Assembly (NCBI RefSeq): GCF_023935105.1
Contig: NZ_CP096040.1
Location: 2,108,001 to 2,172,000, forward strand
Direction: 5' to 3'
DNA: 64,000 nucleotides
Source: Caulobacter segnis
GTDB taxonomy: Bacteria; Pseudomonadota; Alphaproteobacteria; Caulobacterales; Caulobacteraceae
Below are positions 1 through 8,160 of this stretch, piece after piece. Numbering within the stretch: position 1 is the stretch's first letter; each line of letters starts with the position of its first letter. The position numbers and the translations under genes are program-made. The notes beneath the pieces are model-generated. The model was not told the origin of the DNA, did not search any database, and saw only the letters and a program-made list of their open reading frames with translations.

Positions 1-112
1 GTCGATCCACATGGGTTCGGGCACCGCCAACTACACCTTCATCTGGGCGATGGGCGGCGAGAACCTCGACTACACCGACATGAACGTGCTGGACATCTGC
101 CAGCTGAAGTAG
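1..112 (+). CDS. kduI: 5-dehydro-4-deoxy-D-glucuronate isomerase, C-terminal end
   Basis: Only the last 36 residues lie in the window, in the frame that starts at base 2 and stops at TAG 110-112. The peptide contains [21 protein letters not shown], closely matching the KduI C-terminus, where similar residues (IHSG...NYTFIWGM.GEN) close the cupin fold. KduI isomerises 5-keto-4-deoxyuronate to 3-deoxy-D-glycero-2,5-hexodiulosonate in pectin and alginate breakdown. The kduD gene follows about 150 bp downstream on the same strand, as in classical kduID pairs, which supports the call. The N-terminus is outside the window. Confidence 0.85.
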
Positions 113-138
113 GGGCTTTGGCCCACGTCCGTTTTGGC

Positions 139-242
139 TGTCATCCCGGCCGAAGCGAAGCGTAGAGCCGGGACTCAGGGACCACCGCCCTAAGCGTGGT
201 GCCTGGGTCCCGGATAGCCTCTTCGAGGCTTCCGGGATGACA
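139..242. repeat. 104-bp palindromic dispersed repeat, copy 1
   Basis: The element is bounded by perfect 11-bp inverted ends (TGTCATCCCGG and CCGGGATGACA) and has further internal complementarity. A copy of the same length lies in opposite orientation at 39340-39443 and a shortened 68-bp copy at 20950-21017. It fills the kduI-kduD gap. No coding capacity is apparent. It resembles REP/MITE-like intergenic elements. Confidence 0.85.
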
Positions 243-265
243 CGAATTTTGGACAGGAACTGAAA

Positions 266-1021
266 ATGGCCAATCCGTTCAGCCTCGAAGGCAAGGTCGC
301 GCTCGTCACCGGCGCCAACACCGGGATCGGGCAGGGGATCGCCATCGCCCTGGCCGCCGCCGGCGCGGACATCGCCGCCGCGGGCCGCAGCGAGCCGACC
401 GAAACCCAGAAGGCCGTCGAGGCCCTGGGCCGCAAGTTCCTGTCGATCAAGGCCGACTTCGGCTCGATCGAGCCCGTCCAGCGCGTGGTCGACGAGACCG
501 TCGCCGCGTTCGGCAAGGTCGACATCCTGGTCAACAATGCCGGCATCATCCGTCGCGCCGACTCGATCGAGTTCAGCGAAGCCGATTGGGACGCGGTGAT
601 GGACACCAACCTGAAGGTGGTCTTCTTCCTGACCCAGGCCTTCGCCAAGCAGGCGCTGAAGCAGGGGGGCGGCAAGGTGATCAATATCGCCAGCCTGCTC
701 TCGTTCCAGGGCGGTATCCGCGTCCCATCGTACACGGCCGCCAAGTCGGGCCTGGCTGGCCTGACCAAGATCCTGGCCAACGAGTGGGCGACCAAGGGGA
801 TCAACGTCAACGCTATCGCCCCCGGCTATTTCGACACCAACAACACCGAGGCCCTGCGCGCCGACCAGGACCGCAACGCGGCCATCCTGGCCCGCATCCC
901 GGCCGGCCGCTGGGGCCGCCCGGAGGACATCGGCGGCGCCGCCGTGTTCCTGGCTTCGTCGGCCGCGGACTATGTCCAGGGCATTACCTTGCCCGTCGAT
1001 GGTGGCTGGCTGGCCCGCTAG
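266..1021 (+). CDS. kduD: 2-dehydro-3-deoxy-D-gluconate 5-dehydrogenase (SDR)
   Basis: This 251-residue classical short-chain dehydrogenase has the cofactor motif TGANTGIG at residues 15-22, an NNAGI motif near 90, and a catalytic Tyr156/Lys160 pair in YTAAK. Length and sequence (start MANPFSLEGKVALVTG, end LPVDGGWLAR) match KduD. It reduces 3-deoxy-D-glycero-2,5-hexodiulosonate to 2-keto-3-deoxygluconate with NAD(P)H in the cytoplasm. The kduI end lies just upstream, and the kinase and aldolase that consume the product lie 4 kb downstream. The ATG at 266 follows AGGAACTGAAA, a reasonable ribosome binding site. Confidence 0.92.
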   Translation: MANPFSLEGKVALVTGANTGIGQGIAIALAAAGADIAAAGRSEPTETQKAVEALGRKFLSIKADFGSIEPVQRVVDETVAAFGKVDILVNNAGIIRRADSIEFSEADWDAVMDTNLKVVFFLTQAFAKQALKQGGGKVINIASLLSFQGGIRVPSYTAAKSGLAGLTKILANEWATKGINVNAIAPGYFDTNNTEALRADQDRNAAILARIPAGRWGRPEDIGGAAVFLASSAADYVQGITLPVDGGWLAR

Positions 1022-1120
1022 CGAAAAGAAAACGCGCAAAAATTGGATGGTAGCGCAACCATCGTGCCGGGCGGGTTTTCCCGTCCGGTGAAGCGCGCTA
1101 GAGGGCGCCGCAGCGTTAGC

Positions 1121-1177
1121 GCCCCGGAACGATACTGGAGCGTGGACGCCTTCTCGTGATCCATTCCAGTACGGGGC
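1121..1177 (+). promoter_or_regulatory. Long hairpin in the ppc leader
   Basis: GCCCCG (1121-1126) and TACTGGA (1133-1139) pair with TCCAGTA (1165-1171) and CGGGGC (1172-1177), giving a two-part stem with a 6-nt asymmetric bulge. It ends about 30 bp before the ppc start codon. A role in mRNA stability or translation is only inferred. Confidence 0.35.
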
Positions 1178-1207
1178 GATCGCTGTCGTCGCCCCTGGAG
1201 TCCGCGC

Positions 1208-3937
1208 ATGCGCAATCCGGCCCTGTCGATCGACGTCGACCGTCCGACCAGCCGCCACGTCCGCCAGAACGCCAATCTGCTCAGTGACCTGCTGATCGAG
1301 GCGATTACCTATCTGGAAGGCGAGGAGGCGGCCGCCTTGGTGGCCAAGGCGCGCATGGCGGCGTCGCGCGAGGACGTGGCCAACGGCGACGCGCCGGTGC
1401 TGGACCACCTGTTCGCCAACCTCTCGACCGACCAGGCCGTGTTCCTGGCCCGCGCCTTCGCCAGCCACTCGCTGCTGGCCAATATCGGCGAGGACGTCGC
1501 CGGCCGCCGCCGCCACGCCGAGGTCGACGCCCAGCCGGGCGACGAGCGCCCCCGCACCCTGGTCGACGCCGTCCGCGTCCTGAAGGACCACGGCAAGACC
1601 GACGCCGAGCTGGCCAAGATCTTCGCGGCCATGAACGTCGTGCCGGTGCTGACCGCCCACCCCACCGAGGTGCGTCGCCGCAGCATGGTCGATCGCGAGA
1701 CTGAGATCTCGCGCCTGATGGCGCTGCGCCGTCACCATCTGCCGCCGGACCTGGACGCCGAGATCCGCGAGGGTCTGTTCCGCGAGATCGCCCTGATGTG
1801 GCGGACGCGCCTGTACCGTCCCGAGCGGATCACCGTGAAGGACGAGATCCGCAACGCCCTGTCGATCGTCCGCACCTCGATCCTGCCGGCGATCATCGAC
1901 CTGTATGGCGACTGGACCGGGAAGATCGGGCAACACGGCCATCTGGCGCCGCTGCTCAAGATGGGCTCGTGGCTGGGCGGCGACCGCGACGGCCACCCCG
2001 GCGTCAACGGCGACACCCTCAAGCTGGCTTTCGCCAGCCAGTCGCGGGTGATCCTGGACTGGTACGCCGGCGAGGTGCGCAAGCTGTGGTCGAACCTGGC
2101 CGTTTCGACGGCCTATACGCCGGTCTCCGAGGAACTGCTGGCCCTGGCCGCCCAGACCAAGGACCCTTCGGTCCACCGCCTGGACGAACCGTATCGCCTG
2201 GCCCTGGAGCTGATCTTCGACCGGCTGACGGCCGTGTCCCAGAAGCTGACCGGCCAGCCGGTCGCCTTCGCCAACGGCGACACCGACGTCGAGCCCTACG
2301 GCCATCCGGACGCCTTCGTCGCCGATCTGGGCGTCATTATCGACAGCCTGGAGCGCAACGGCGGCGAGCGCCTGGTCGGCTCGGCCCTGCGCACCCTGGT
2401 CGAGGTGGCCAAGGCCTGCGGCTTCCACCTGATGAGCCTGGACCTGCGCCAGAACGCCGACGTCCACGAGCGGACCCTGGACGAGCTGTTCCGGCGGGCC
2501 GGCACGGGCGCGGCGTACCTGAAGCTGGACGAGGACGCCCGCTGCAAGGTGCTGATCGAGGAGCTGTCGCACCAGCGCCCCCTGGTCTCGCCGTTCACCG
2601 CCTACAGCGAGGAGACCGCCAAGGAGCTGGCCACCATGGAGGCGGCCGCCCAGGCGGTGCGCGACTACGGCCATGGCTGCATCGGCGCGTACATCATTTC
2701 GAAGTCGGCGACCCTGTCCGACATCCTCGAGCCGCTGGTGCTGCTCAAGCAGGTCGGCCTGGTCTGGGGCGGGGCCGCGCCGCGCGCCTCGGTCAAGATC
2801 GCGCCGCTGTTCGAGACCATCGGCGACCTGGAGAACGGCCCGGCCGTGCTGCGCCAGTGGCTGGAGCTGCCGCTGGCCCGGACCATCCTGGGCGATCGGC
2901 CGGTGCAGGAAATCATGCTCGGCTACTCGGACAGCAACAAGGACGGCGGCTATGTCGCCAGCCGGCGGGGCGTGGCGCGGGGCGCCTCGGCCCTGGCGTT
3001 CGAGGCCGACCGAATGGGCGTGGGCCTGCAGCTGTTCCACGGCCGCGGCGGCAGCGTCGGACGCGGCGGCGGTCCGGCCGCCGAGGCCGTGCTGGCCCAG
3101 CCGGCCGGCACCGTCCAGGGCCGCATCCGCATGACCGAGCAGGGCGAGATGATCGCCCGCCGCTTCGGCGACCAGCCCACCGCCCGCCGCAACCTCGACG
3201 GCCTGGCCGCCGCCGTGCTGATGTCCAGCGAGCGCCCGGTCAATCAGCTCGACCCCAAGGTCGAGGCGGCCATGACCGCCCTGGCCGAGGCCTCGTTCCA
3301 CGGCTTCCGGGCCCTGGTCTATGACGACCCGGCCTTCGAGGACTTCTTCTGGTCGGTCACCCCGATCAGCGAGATCGTGGGCCTCAACATCGGCAGCCGT
3401 CCGGCCAGCCGCACCGCCAGCCGCAAGATCGAGGACCTGCGGGCCATCCCGTGGGTGTTCAGCTGGTCGCAGGCCCGCTTCATGCTGCCGGGCTGGTACG
3501 GCTTCGCCTCGGGCGTCGAGCGGGCCGGCCTGTCGGTCGAGCAGCTGCGCGACTTGGCCGGGAACTTCGACTTCTTCGCGTCCCTGCTGTCCAACATGGA
3601 GCTGGCCCTGGCCCAGAGCCACATGGGCATCGCCGCCCGCTACGTCGGCCTGTCGCCCGATAAGGTCGACGCCGCGCGGATCTTCGCGACCATCCAGCGT
3701 GAGCACGAGGCCGCCTCGGGCCTGGCCCTGGCCATCCGGGGCGGTTCGGCCTTGCTGGACAACCAGCCCGATCTGGCCGAGTCGGTGGCCCTGGCCGGCC
3801 GCTCGGTCGATCCGCTGAACCACCTGCAGCTGGAGCTGTTGTCGCGCCGCCGGGCAGGGGACCAGGACGAGGAACTGCGCCTGGCCATCCAGCTGACCGT
3901 GGCGGGCATCGCGGCGGGCCTGCGGAATACGGGCTGA
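1208..3937 (+). CDS. ppc: Phosphoenolpyruvate carboxylase
   Basis: This 909-residue protein has the usual length and all hallmark motifs of bacterial PEPC: catalytic His151 in VLTAHPTEVRRRS, GSWLGGDRDGHPGVN, the glycine loop FHGRGGSVGRGGGP near residue 615, and the C-terminal GLRNTG that approximates the invariant QNTG end. The enzyme converts PEP and bicarbonate to oxaloacetate to refill the TCA cycle. It stands as a single gene between kduD and the KDPG aldolase operon. A bicarbonate transporter and carbonic anhydrase lie far away at 62-64 kb. The ATG at 1208 is preceded by a weak GGAG about 10 bp upstream. Confidence 0.97.
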   Translation: MRNPALSIDVDRPTSRHVRQNANLLSDLLIEAITYLEGEEAAALVAKARMAASREDVANGDAPVLDHLFANLSTDQAVFLARAFASHSLLANIGEDVAGRRRHAEVDAQPGDERPRTLVDAVRVLKDHGKTDAELAKIFAAMNVVPVLTAHPTEVRRRSMVDRETEISRLMALRRHHLPPDLDAEIREGLFREIALMWRTRLYRPERITVKDEIRNALSIVRTSILPAIIDLYGDWTGKIGQHGHLAPLLKMGSWLGGDRDGHPGVNGDTLKLAFASQSRVILDWYAGEVRKLWSNLAVSTAYTPVSEELLALAAQTKDPSVHRLDEPYRLALELIFDRLTAVSQKLTGQPVAFANGDTDVEPYGHPDAFVADLGVIIDSLERNGGERLVGSALRTLVEVAKACGFHLMSLDLRQNADVHERTLDELFRRAGTGAAYLKLDEDARCKVLIEELSHQRPLVSPFTAYSEETAKELATMEAAAQAVRDYGHGCIGAYIISKSATLSDILEPLVLLKQVGLVWGGAAPRASVKIAPLFETIGDLENGPAVLRQWLELPLARTILGDRPVQEIMLGYSDSNKDGGYVASRRGVARGASALAFEADRMGVGLQLFHGRGGSVGRGGGPAAEAVLAQPAGTVQGRIRMTEQGEMIARRFGDQPTARRNLDGLAAAVLMSSERPVNQLDPKVEAAMTALAEASFHGFRALVYDDPAFEDFFWSVTPISEIVGLNIGSRPASRTASRKIEDLRAIPWVFSWSQARFMLPGWYGFASGVERAGLSVEQLRDLAGNFDFFASLLSNMELALAQSHMGIAARYVGLSPDKVDAARIFATIQREHEAASGLALAIRGGSALLDNQPDLAESVALAGRSVDPLNHLQLELLSRRRAGDQDEELRLAIQLTVAGIAAGLRNTG

Positions 3938-3957
3938 TCGGGCCCTGACCTTCTAAC

Positions 3958-4083
3958 CGTCTCCCCGGCGAAAGCCGGGGTCCAGATCGAACCCGGAGCT
4001 TTTGACACGCTGGCGGGGGCGCATCTCGGATCGCTCAAAACCGATCCGGATGAATCCGGGCCCCGGCTTTCGCCGGGGAAACG
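3958..4083. repeat. Palindromic intergenic repeat (CCCCGGCGAAAGCCGGGG family)
   Basis: The two 26-bp arms at 3958-3983 and 4058-4083 are reverse complements at 24 of 26 positions, and each is itself a hairpin (CCCCGGC GAAA GCCGGGG). The core recurs, degenerate, at 23475-23500 and 37681-37730. Placed just after ppc, it could also end or protect that transcript. Confidence 0.8.
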
Positions 4084-4198
4084 GGGAGGGGTGCTGGGGC
4101 GGAAATATCCAAACCTGATGAATTTCAAAGTCTTGCTGGCCGCCAAAACCAGGCGCCACGGCGCTTGCGTGAGGCGGCGGTTTCTGATTATCTGCGCA

Positions 4199-4256
4199 TG
4201 ACACCGGTGGCGAAGTGGCTTGGCCACTTTCCCGGTTTCCGGTGACACCGGTGTCA
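4199..4256. promoter_or_regulatory. Paired palindromic operators upstream of the KDPG aldolase operon
   Basis: TGACACCGGTGTCA at 4243-4256 is a perfect 14-bp palindrome. A second copy at 4199-4212 (TGACACCGGTGGCG) matches 12 of 14 positions. The two start 44 bp apart, roughly four helical turns, which suits cooperative binding. The shape is typical of LacI-type operators. The regulator is not in the window, so its identity is unknown. A 12-of-14 copy precedes the hydratase/MFS genes at 20434-20447. Confidence 0.65.
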
Positions 4257-4293
4257 TAACGTTTCGGATTCAGCGTTGTGGTTGGTCCGTCTC

Positions 4294-4364
4294 GTTTGCG
4301 GCTCTTTGAGCTCGCTCCTGCGCAAACTTTTGGGGCGTCGGGGAAATCCGACGCCCTCAATTTT
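4294..4364 (+). promoter_or_regulatory. Leader hairpins with terminator-like element
   Basis: Within the 372-bp gap between the operators and the aldolase start, GTTTGCG (4294-4300) pairs with CGCAAAC (4321-4327). Next GGGCGTCGG (4333-4341) pairs with CCGACGCCC (4348-4356) over a 6-nt loop, followed by TCAATTTT. The second hairpin looks like an intrinsic terminator on the plus strand but sits upstream of the operon. It could be an attenuator or end a short upstream RNA. The rest of the leader to 4628 has no convincing open frame. Confidence 0.45.
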
Positions 4365-4628
4365 GCGCTCCGGGGCGTACCCGAAGCGCCGACGGAAAGA
4401 GGTTCGGGGAAGGAAGCGACGACCAGAGACTTCGCGCGACGGGCCGGCGACCGGCCGTGACGCGCGCGCCCGCGGAACGCTTAGTTTGACGTTGCGGCAA
4501 GCCCGGTATGGCGCCGGCGCGCAACGCGGTCTAAGGGAACGCCCTGAGCCACTACCGGCGAAATATTGCGCGCGCGGCGGCCCCAAAAGCCATCCGCGCA
4601 AGAACGATCCTTCGGGAAGGAGTTTAAG

Positions 4629-5303
4629 ATGGTGAAAGACCGTATGGCGGTGCTGACCGCCCTGATGGACCAGGGCGTGATCCCGGTGTTCTACCACCCG
4701 GACGTCGAGGTCTGTAAGGCCGTGATCCAGGCCTGCGCCGACGGCGGCGCGCCCTGCATCGAGTTCACCAACCGCGGCGACTTCGCCAGCCACGTCTTCT
4801 ACGAAGTGACCCGCTATTTCGCCGAGGCGGATCCGCGCGTGATCATGGGCGTGGGCTCGATCGTCGACGCCCCGACCGCCGGCATCTACATCGCCAACGG
4901 CGCCAAGTTCGTCGTCGGCCCGATCCTGAACGCCGACGTCGCCAAGGTCTGCAACCGCCGCAAGATCCCGTACTCGCCGGGCTGCGGTTCGGCCTCGGAA
5001 ATCTCGTACGCCGAAGAACTGGGCTGCGAGATCGTCAAGGTGTTCCCGGGTTCGTCGGTCGGCGGCCCCGATTTCGTCAAGGCGGTGCTGGGCCCGATGC
5101 CCTGGACCCGCATCATGCCGACGGGCGGCGTCGATCCGGACGAAGCCTCGGTCAAGAAGTGGTTCGGCGCGGGCATCGTCGCCGCCGGCATGGGCTCCAA
5201 GCTGATCACGCAAGAGCTGCTGGACGCCAAGGACTACGCGGGCATCACCAAGAAGGTCCGCGAGACGGTAGACCTGATCAAGAAGGTTCGTGGGAAGGCC
5301 TAA
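4629..5303 (+). CDS. eda: Bifunctional 4-hydroxy-2-oxoglutarate aldolase / KDPG aldolase
   Basis: The 224-residue protein belongs to the class I KDPG aldolase family. The Schiff-base Lys137 lies in EIVKVFPGSS, the catalytic Glu in PCIEFTNRG, and the phosphate loop in IMPTGGVDP. It cleaves 2-keto-3-deoxy-6-phosphogluconate to pyruvate and glyceraldehyde 3-phosphate. The ATG at 4629 was chosen because a strong GAAGGAG lies 8 bp upstream; an in-frame ATG 63 bp earlier has no such site. The kdgK gene follows after 6 bp, so the two form an operon and carry out consecutive steps. Paired operators lie about 370 bp upstream. Confidence 0.9.
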   Translation: MVKDRMAVLTALMDQGVIPVFYHPDVEVCKAVIQACADGGAPCIEFTNRGDFASHVFYEVTRYFAEADPRVIMGVGSIVDAPTAGIYIANGAKFVVGPILNADVAKVCNRRKIPYSPGCGSASEISYAEELGCEIVKVFPGSSVGGPDFVKAVLGPMPWTRIMPTGGVDPDEASVKKWFGAGIVAAGMGSKLITQELLDAKDYAGITKKVRETVDLIKKVRGKA

Positions 5304-5309
5304 GACCAA

Positions 5310-6416
5310 ATGACCGACAACATCCTCAACATCCGCCCGGCTTCGGAAACCAAGTGGGACTGCGCGTCCTTCGGTGAAGTGATGCTGCGCTTCGACCCGG
5401 GCTTCGGCCGGGTCCGCAACGCCCGTCAGTTCCAGGTCTGGGAAGGCGGCGGCGAGTACAACGTCGCCCGCGCCTTCAAGAAGTGCTGGGGCAAGCGCTC
5501 GACGGCCGTGACGGCCCTGCCGGTCAACGACCTGGGCTGGCTGGTCGAGGACCTGATGATGCAGGGTGGCGTCGACACCTCGCACGTCATCTGGCGCGAC
5601 TTCGACGGCCTGGGCCGCAACACCCGCGTCGGCCTGAACTTCACCGAGAAGGGCTTCGGCGTTCGTCCGGCTCTGGGCTGCTCGGACCGTGGTCACTCGG
5701 CCGCCTCGCAGATCCGCCCCGGTGAAGTGAACTGGGAAAAGCTGTTCGGCGAAGAAGGCGTGCGCTGGTTCCACACCGGCGGCATCTTCGCGGCCCTGGC
5801 CTCGAACACGGCCGAAGCCGTGATCGAAGCCGTCGAAGTGGCCCGCAAGTACGGCACCGTGATCTCCTACGACCTGAACTACCGCGCCTCGCTGTGGAAG
5901 TCTCAGGGCGGCAAGGAAGGCGCCCAGAAGGTCAACCGTCACATCGCCCAGTACGTCGACGTGATGATCGGCAACGAAGAAGACTTCACCGCCTGCCTGG
6001 GCTTTGAAGTCGAAGGCCTGGACGAGCACATCAGCGCGATCGACCCGGCCAACTTCAAGAAGATGATCCAGACGGCCGTGAAGGAGTTCCCGAACTTCAA
6101 GGTCGCCGCGACCACGCTGCGCAACGCCAAGACCGCCTCGGTCAACGACTGGTCGGCGATCCTGTACGCCGGCGGCGAGTTCTACGCCTCGATGATGCGT
6201 GAGAACCTCGAGATCTATGACCGCGTCGGCGGCGGCGATGGCTTCGCCTCGGGCCTGGCCTTCGGCTTCATGGAAGGCAAGGGCCCCCAGGCCGCCGTCG
6301 AGTACGGCGCGGCTCACGGCGCCCTGGCCATGACCACCCCGGGCGACACCTCGATGGTGCGCCAGGCGGAAGTCGAGGCCGTGATGAAGGGCAAGGGCGC
6401 GCGGGTCATCCGCTAA
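5310..6416 (+). CDS. kdgK: 2-dehydro-3-deoxygluconokinase (PfkB family)
   Basis: This 368-residue sugar kinase has the N-terminal PfkB substrate region (FGEVMLRFDPG) and the C-terminal anion-hole motif VGGGDGFASG with catalytic Asp310. It phosphorylates 2-keto-3-deoxygluconate to KDPG. It is cotranscribed with the aldolase 6 bp upstream, so the pair turns the KduI/KduD product into pyruvate and triose phosphate. It is slightly longer than typical KdgK (about 310-340 residues) because of an insertion around residues 115-145. An intrinsic terminator follows 26 bp after the stop. Confidence 0.9.
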   Translation: MTDNILNIRPASETKWDCASFGEVMLRFDPGFGRVRNARQFQVWEGGGEYNVARAFKKCWGKRSTAVTALPVNDLGWLVEDLMMQGGVDTSHVIWRDFDGLGRNTRVGLNFTEKGFGVRPALGCSDRGHSAASQIRPGEVNWEKLFGEEGVRWFHTGGIFAALASNTAEAVIEAVEVARKYGTVISYDLNYRASLWKSQGGKEGAQKVNRHIAQYVDVMIGNEEDFTACLGFEVEGLDEHISAIDPANFKKMIQTAVKEFPNFKVAATTLRNAKTASVNDWSAILYAGGEFYASMMRENLEIYDRVGGGDGFASGLAFGFMEGKGPQAAVEYGAAHGALAMTTPGDTSMVRQAEVEAVMKGKGARVIR

Positions 6417-6684
6417 CCTCCTTTTCCCGGAAGAATGAGGAAAAGCCCTCGGTCGCAAGACCGGGGGCTTTTTCTTGGCCGAGGTTCTCGAGTGGCGGGC
6501 GGTAGGTCCCGTTGGTGATGTCCTGCTGGCGCTTCTGTTCGAGCAGTTCGGCGTAGCGCACGAACCGCCCAATGATCTTGTCCGCGAGCCAGCGCTTTGC
6601 GTGCTTGCGACGGCGGCTGGAGCGTGATTGGCCAGGGCGGTGCTTGGGGCGGGGATTTCGGGGCAGGGGCATGGCATCTTCCAA
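6406..6684 (-). CDS. Small basic hypothetical protein
   Basis: This 92-residue frame runs antisense into the last bases of kdgK and through the kdgK terminator. The middle, about residues 20-65, is rich in Arg and Lys and predicts amphipathic helix (KHAKRWLADKIIGRFVRYAEL), unlike a random shadow frame. The last 25 residues, read through the terminator, look arbitrary. A palindromic repeat begins at its start codon, and no good ribosome binding site is visible. The function is unknown and the gene may be spurious. Confidence 0.4.
   Translation of the reverse strand: MEDAMPLPRNPRPKHRPGQSRSSRRRKHAKRWLADKIIGRFVRYAELLEQKRQQDITNGTYRPPLENLGQEKAPGLATEGFSSFFREKEVSG
6442..6474 (+). terminator. Intrinsic terminator of the aldolase-kdgK operon
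   Basis: AAAGCCCTCGGTC (6442-6454), a GCAA tetraloop and GACCGGGGGCTTT (6459-6471) form a 13-bp stem with one G-U pair, followed by TTT. Confidence 0.85.
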
Positions 6685-6800
6685 ATCCTCCCCCAGCGGG
6701 GGAGGTGGCGCGAAGCGCCGGAGGGGGAAGTCCGCCGAACTTGCCGCTTCCCCCTCCGTCGCCCGTTCGGGTCGACACCTCCCCCGCTGGGGGGAGGATT
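6684..6800. repeat. Palindromic GC-rich intergenic repeat
   Basis: The outer arms at 6684-6707 and 6776-6800 are reverse complements apart from one base insertion. An inner pair GGAGGGGGAAG (6720-6730) and CTTCCCCCTCC (6747-6757) is perfect. The whole 117-bp unit can fold into a long cruciform. It has no coding potential. Confidence 0.8.
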
Positions 6801-7264
6801 GAGGAGGGCGTGCCGAAGCGACCCGACGGCGGACCGTGGGAAGTGGGGAGGGATGCGGAGCGCCGGGCCACGCCCGGAGTTCTGTGTGTGTTGATACCGT
6901 TTCGACGCAGATCGACGCTCCGCGCGGTCGTTTTCCGTCAGCGTCCCGTCAGGTGGCCCTGTTCAGGCCTTACCGGGACCCGGGCCTCCGAGTTTCCTCG
7001 GAAGTCCGAAGGTCGAAGAGGGCGGATCAATACTGATCAGGACAGACCCTTTTACCTCCAACCACGCCGACGGCGGGCGGGTCTGGCCAGCAACCAGATC
7101 CCCGGACCGTTCGAGTATCCCCCTCGAACCTGTCCCCGCTCGACCGCCCCCCAAAGCCGCGAAGGTCGCTGGCCGCGCGCCCTCCCCAGTGCTTCGAGGT
7201 GAGAGCAGGATAGGGCGGGTTCTAGGGCGGGGGACAAAGAGCGGTGAATGCTCGTGCCGTCCAT
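6801..7264. other. Unassigned intergenic stretch with compact hairpins
   Basis: No frame here shows protein-like composition on either strand. Several short perfect hairpins occur in about 150 bp: CCGAG/CTCGG (6988-6992/6997-7001), GATCA/TGATC (7025-7029/7034-7038) and GTTCGAG/CTCGAAC (7109-7115/7123-7129). They could belong to a structured RNA, but tests by eye against RNase P, tmRNA, SRP and 6S RNA hallmarks failed. Confidence 0.4.
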
Positions 7265-7446
7265 CTCCCTCTCCCTTGGGAGAGGGCGGGGCCCATGCGC
7301 AGCGGTGGGAGGGTGAGGGGAAAAGCCCCGACCGATAAAATCTCAGAGCGTTCAGCGGCTTGCGCGGCCTGGAAGACCGGCTTCGCTTAAGCCCTCACCC
7401 TTCCACCGCTGCGCGGCGGGCCCCGCCCTCTCTCAAAGAGAGAGGG
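7265..7446. repeat. 182-bp inverted-repeat element
   Basis: Arms of about 56 bp at 7265-7320 and 7391-7446 are near reverse complements; both carry CCCTCTC, the GGGCGGGGCCC block, GCGCAGCGGT and GGGTGAGGG in mirrored order. The 70-bp centre is non-coding. A fragment with the same CCTTCTCCC...GGGAGAAGG style lies at 31251-31273. Confidence 0.75.
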
Positions 7447-7479
7447 ATTTATGCCCGTCCTCCGACGAGTATATCCCCG

Positions 7480-8160
7480 CTACTTCGTCGAGAAGCTCAG
7501 CCCCGACGGCATCGCCGGGACCCCGTCGGTCGAAGCGAAGTTCCTGTGGTTGGCGCTGTTGAAGCCGATCCAGTAGGCGCGGCCGGGCGCCAGCCGGCAG
7601 GTCATCGAGAAGCTGCGGCGGTCGGCCGACTGGACCGGCTTGCCGTCACAGGGCGGGGTGCTGGCCGCGTCGCGGTTCACGAAGGACCAACTGGCCCGCA
7701 TTGGCCGGTCGAAGGTGACCTTCAGGGTCAGCGGTCCGGACGGCGCGACCGCGCCGGCGGAGGGATAGGTCTCGACCACGCGCGGCGGCCCTTGTGGCGC
7801 GGCTTGGCCCGACAGGGCTAGGGCGGTAAAGCCGCCGATCAGGGACGCCAGGACGATCATCGCGAGAACTCCAAGGAGGACGGGCCAGCCCAGCCGGACG
7901 GCCTGGGGCATGACGGCCATGTTTCGGATCCGGGTCGCCCCGGCCACCCCGATTTTCTCGTCACGATTTTCTTGGGCGACCCGCCGCGCCAGCTCGCGGC
8001 TGCTGCCCACGCCGGTCTTGCGACGGGCCTCGCGCAGTCGCTCATTGACCGCGCCCTCGGTGGTCCCCAAGGCGTTGGCGGCGCTCTTGGCCGTGTGGCC
8101 TTCCGCCAGCAACAACAGGGCCTGGCGCTCAGCGTCGGACAGCCGCGAGAGGTCCGGCAT
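7480..8160 (-). CDS. Membrane-anchored LuxR-type HTH protein with extracytoplasmic Ig-like domain
   Basis: The protein has 226 residues. Residues 1-60 form a GerE/LuxR-type helix-turn-helix (LSDAERQALLLLAEGHTAKSAANALGTT). Residues about 91-118 are one transmembrane segment (WPVLLGVLAMIVLASLIGG). The remainder starts PRVVETYPSAGAVAPSGPL and resembles an SbsA-type Ig-like fold, probably periplasmic. This is the layout of a one-component transmembrane regulator, with no phosphorelay domain. The start at 8160 overlaps the stop of the DUF1244 gene (TGATG), so the two are translationally coupled. The signal and targets are unknown. Confidence 0.75.
   Translation of the reverse strand: MPDLSRLSDAERQALLLLAEGHTAKSAANALGTTEGAVNERLREARRKTGVGSSRELARRVAQENRDEKIGVAGATRIRNMAVMPQAVRLGWPVLLGVLAMIVLASLIGGFTALALSGQAAPQGPPRVVETYPSAGAVAPSGPLTLKVTFDRPMRASWSFVNRDAASTPPCDGKPVQSADRRSFSMTCRLAPGRAYWIGFNSANHRNFASTDGVPAMPSGLSFSTK

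Noticed and set aside
4254-6677. An 807-codon minus-strand frame opposite the aldolase and kinase
   Set aside because: It is a shadow frame; the plus strand encodes two recognisable enzymes with an operon layout and terminator.
7109-7129. GTTCGAG...CTCGAAC as a tRNA T-arm
   Set aside because: No cloverleaf, acceptor stem or anticodon arm surrounds it.
6801-7264. Tested by eye as RNase P RNA, tmRNA, SRP RNA or 6S RNA
   Set aside because: The signature sequences (for example GAGGAAAGTCCGGGC for RNase P, or a tag reading frame for tmRNA) are absent. A CGAGGAAACTCGGAGGCCC run on the minus strand is only superficially similar.
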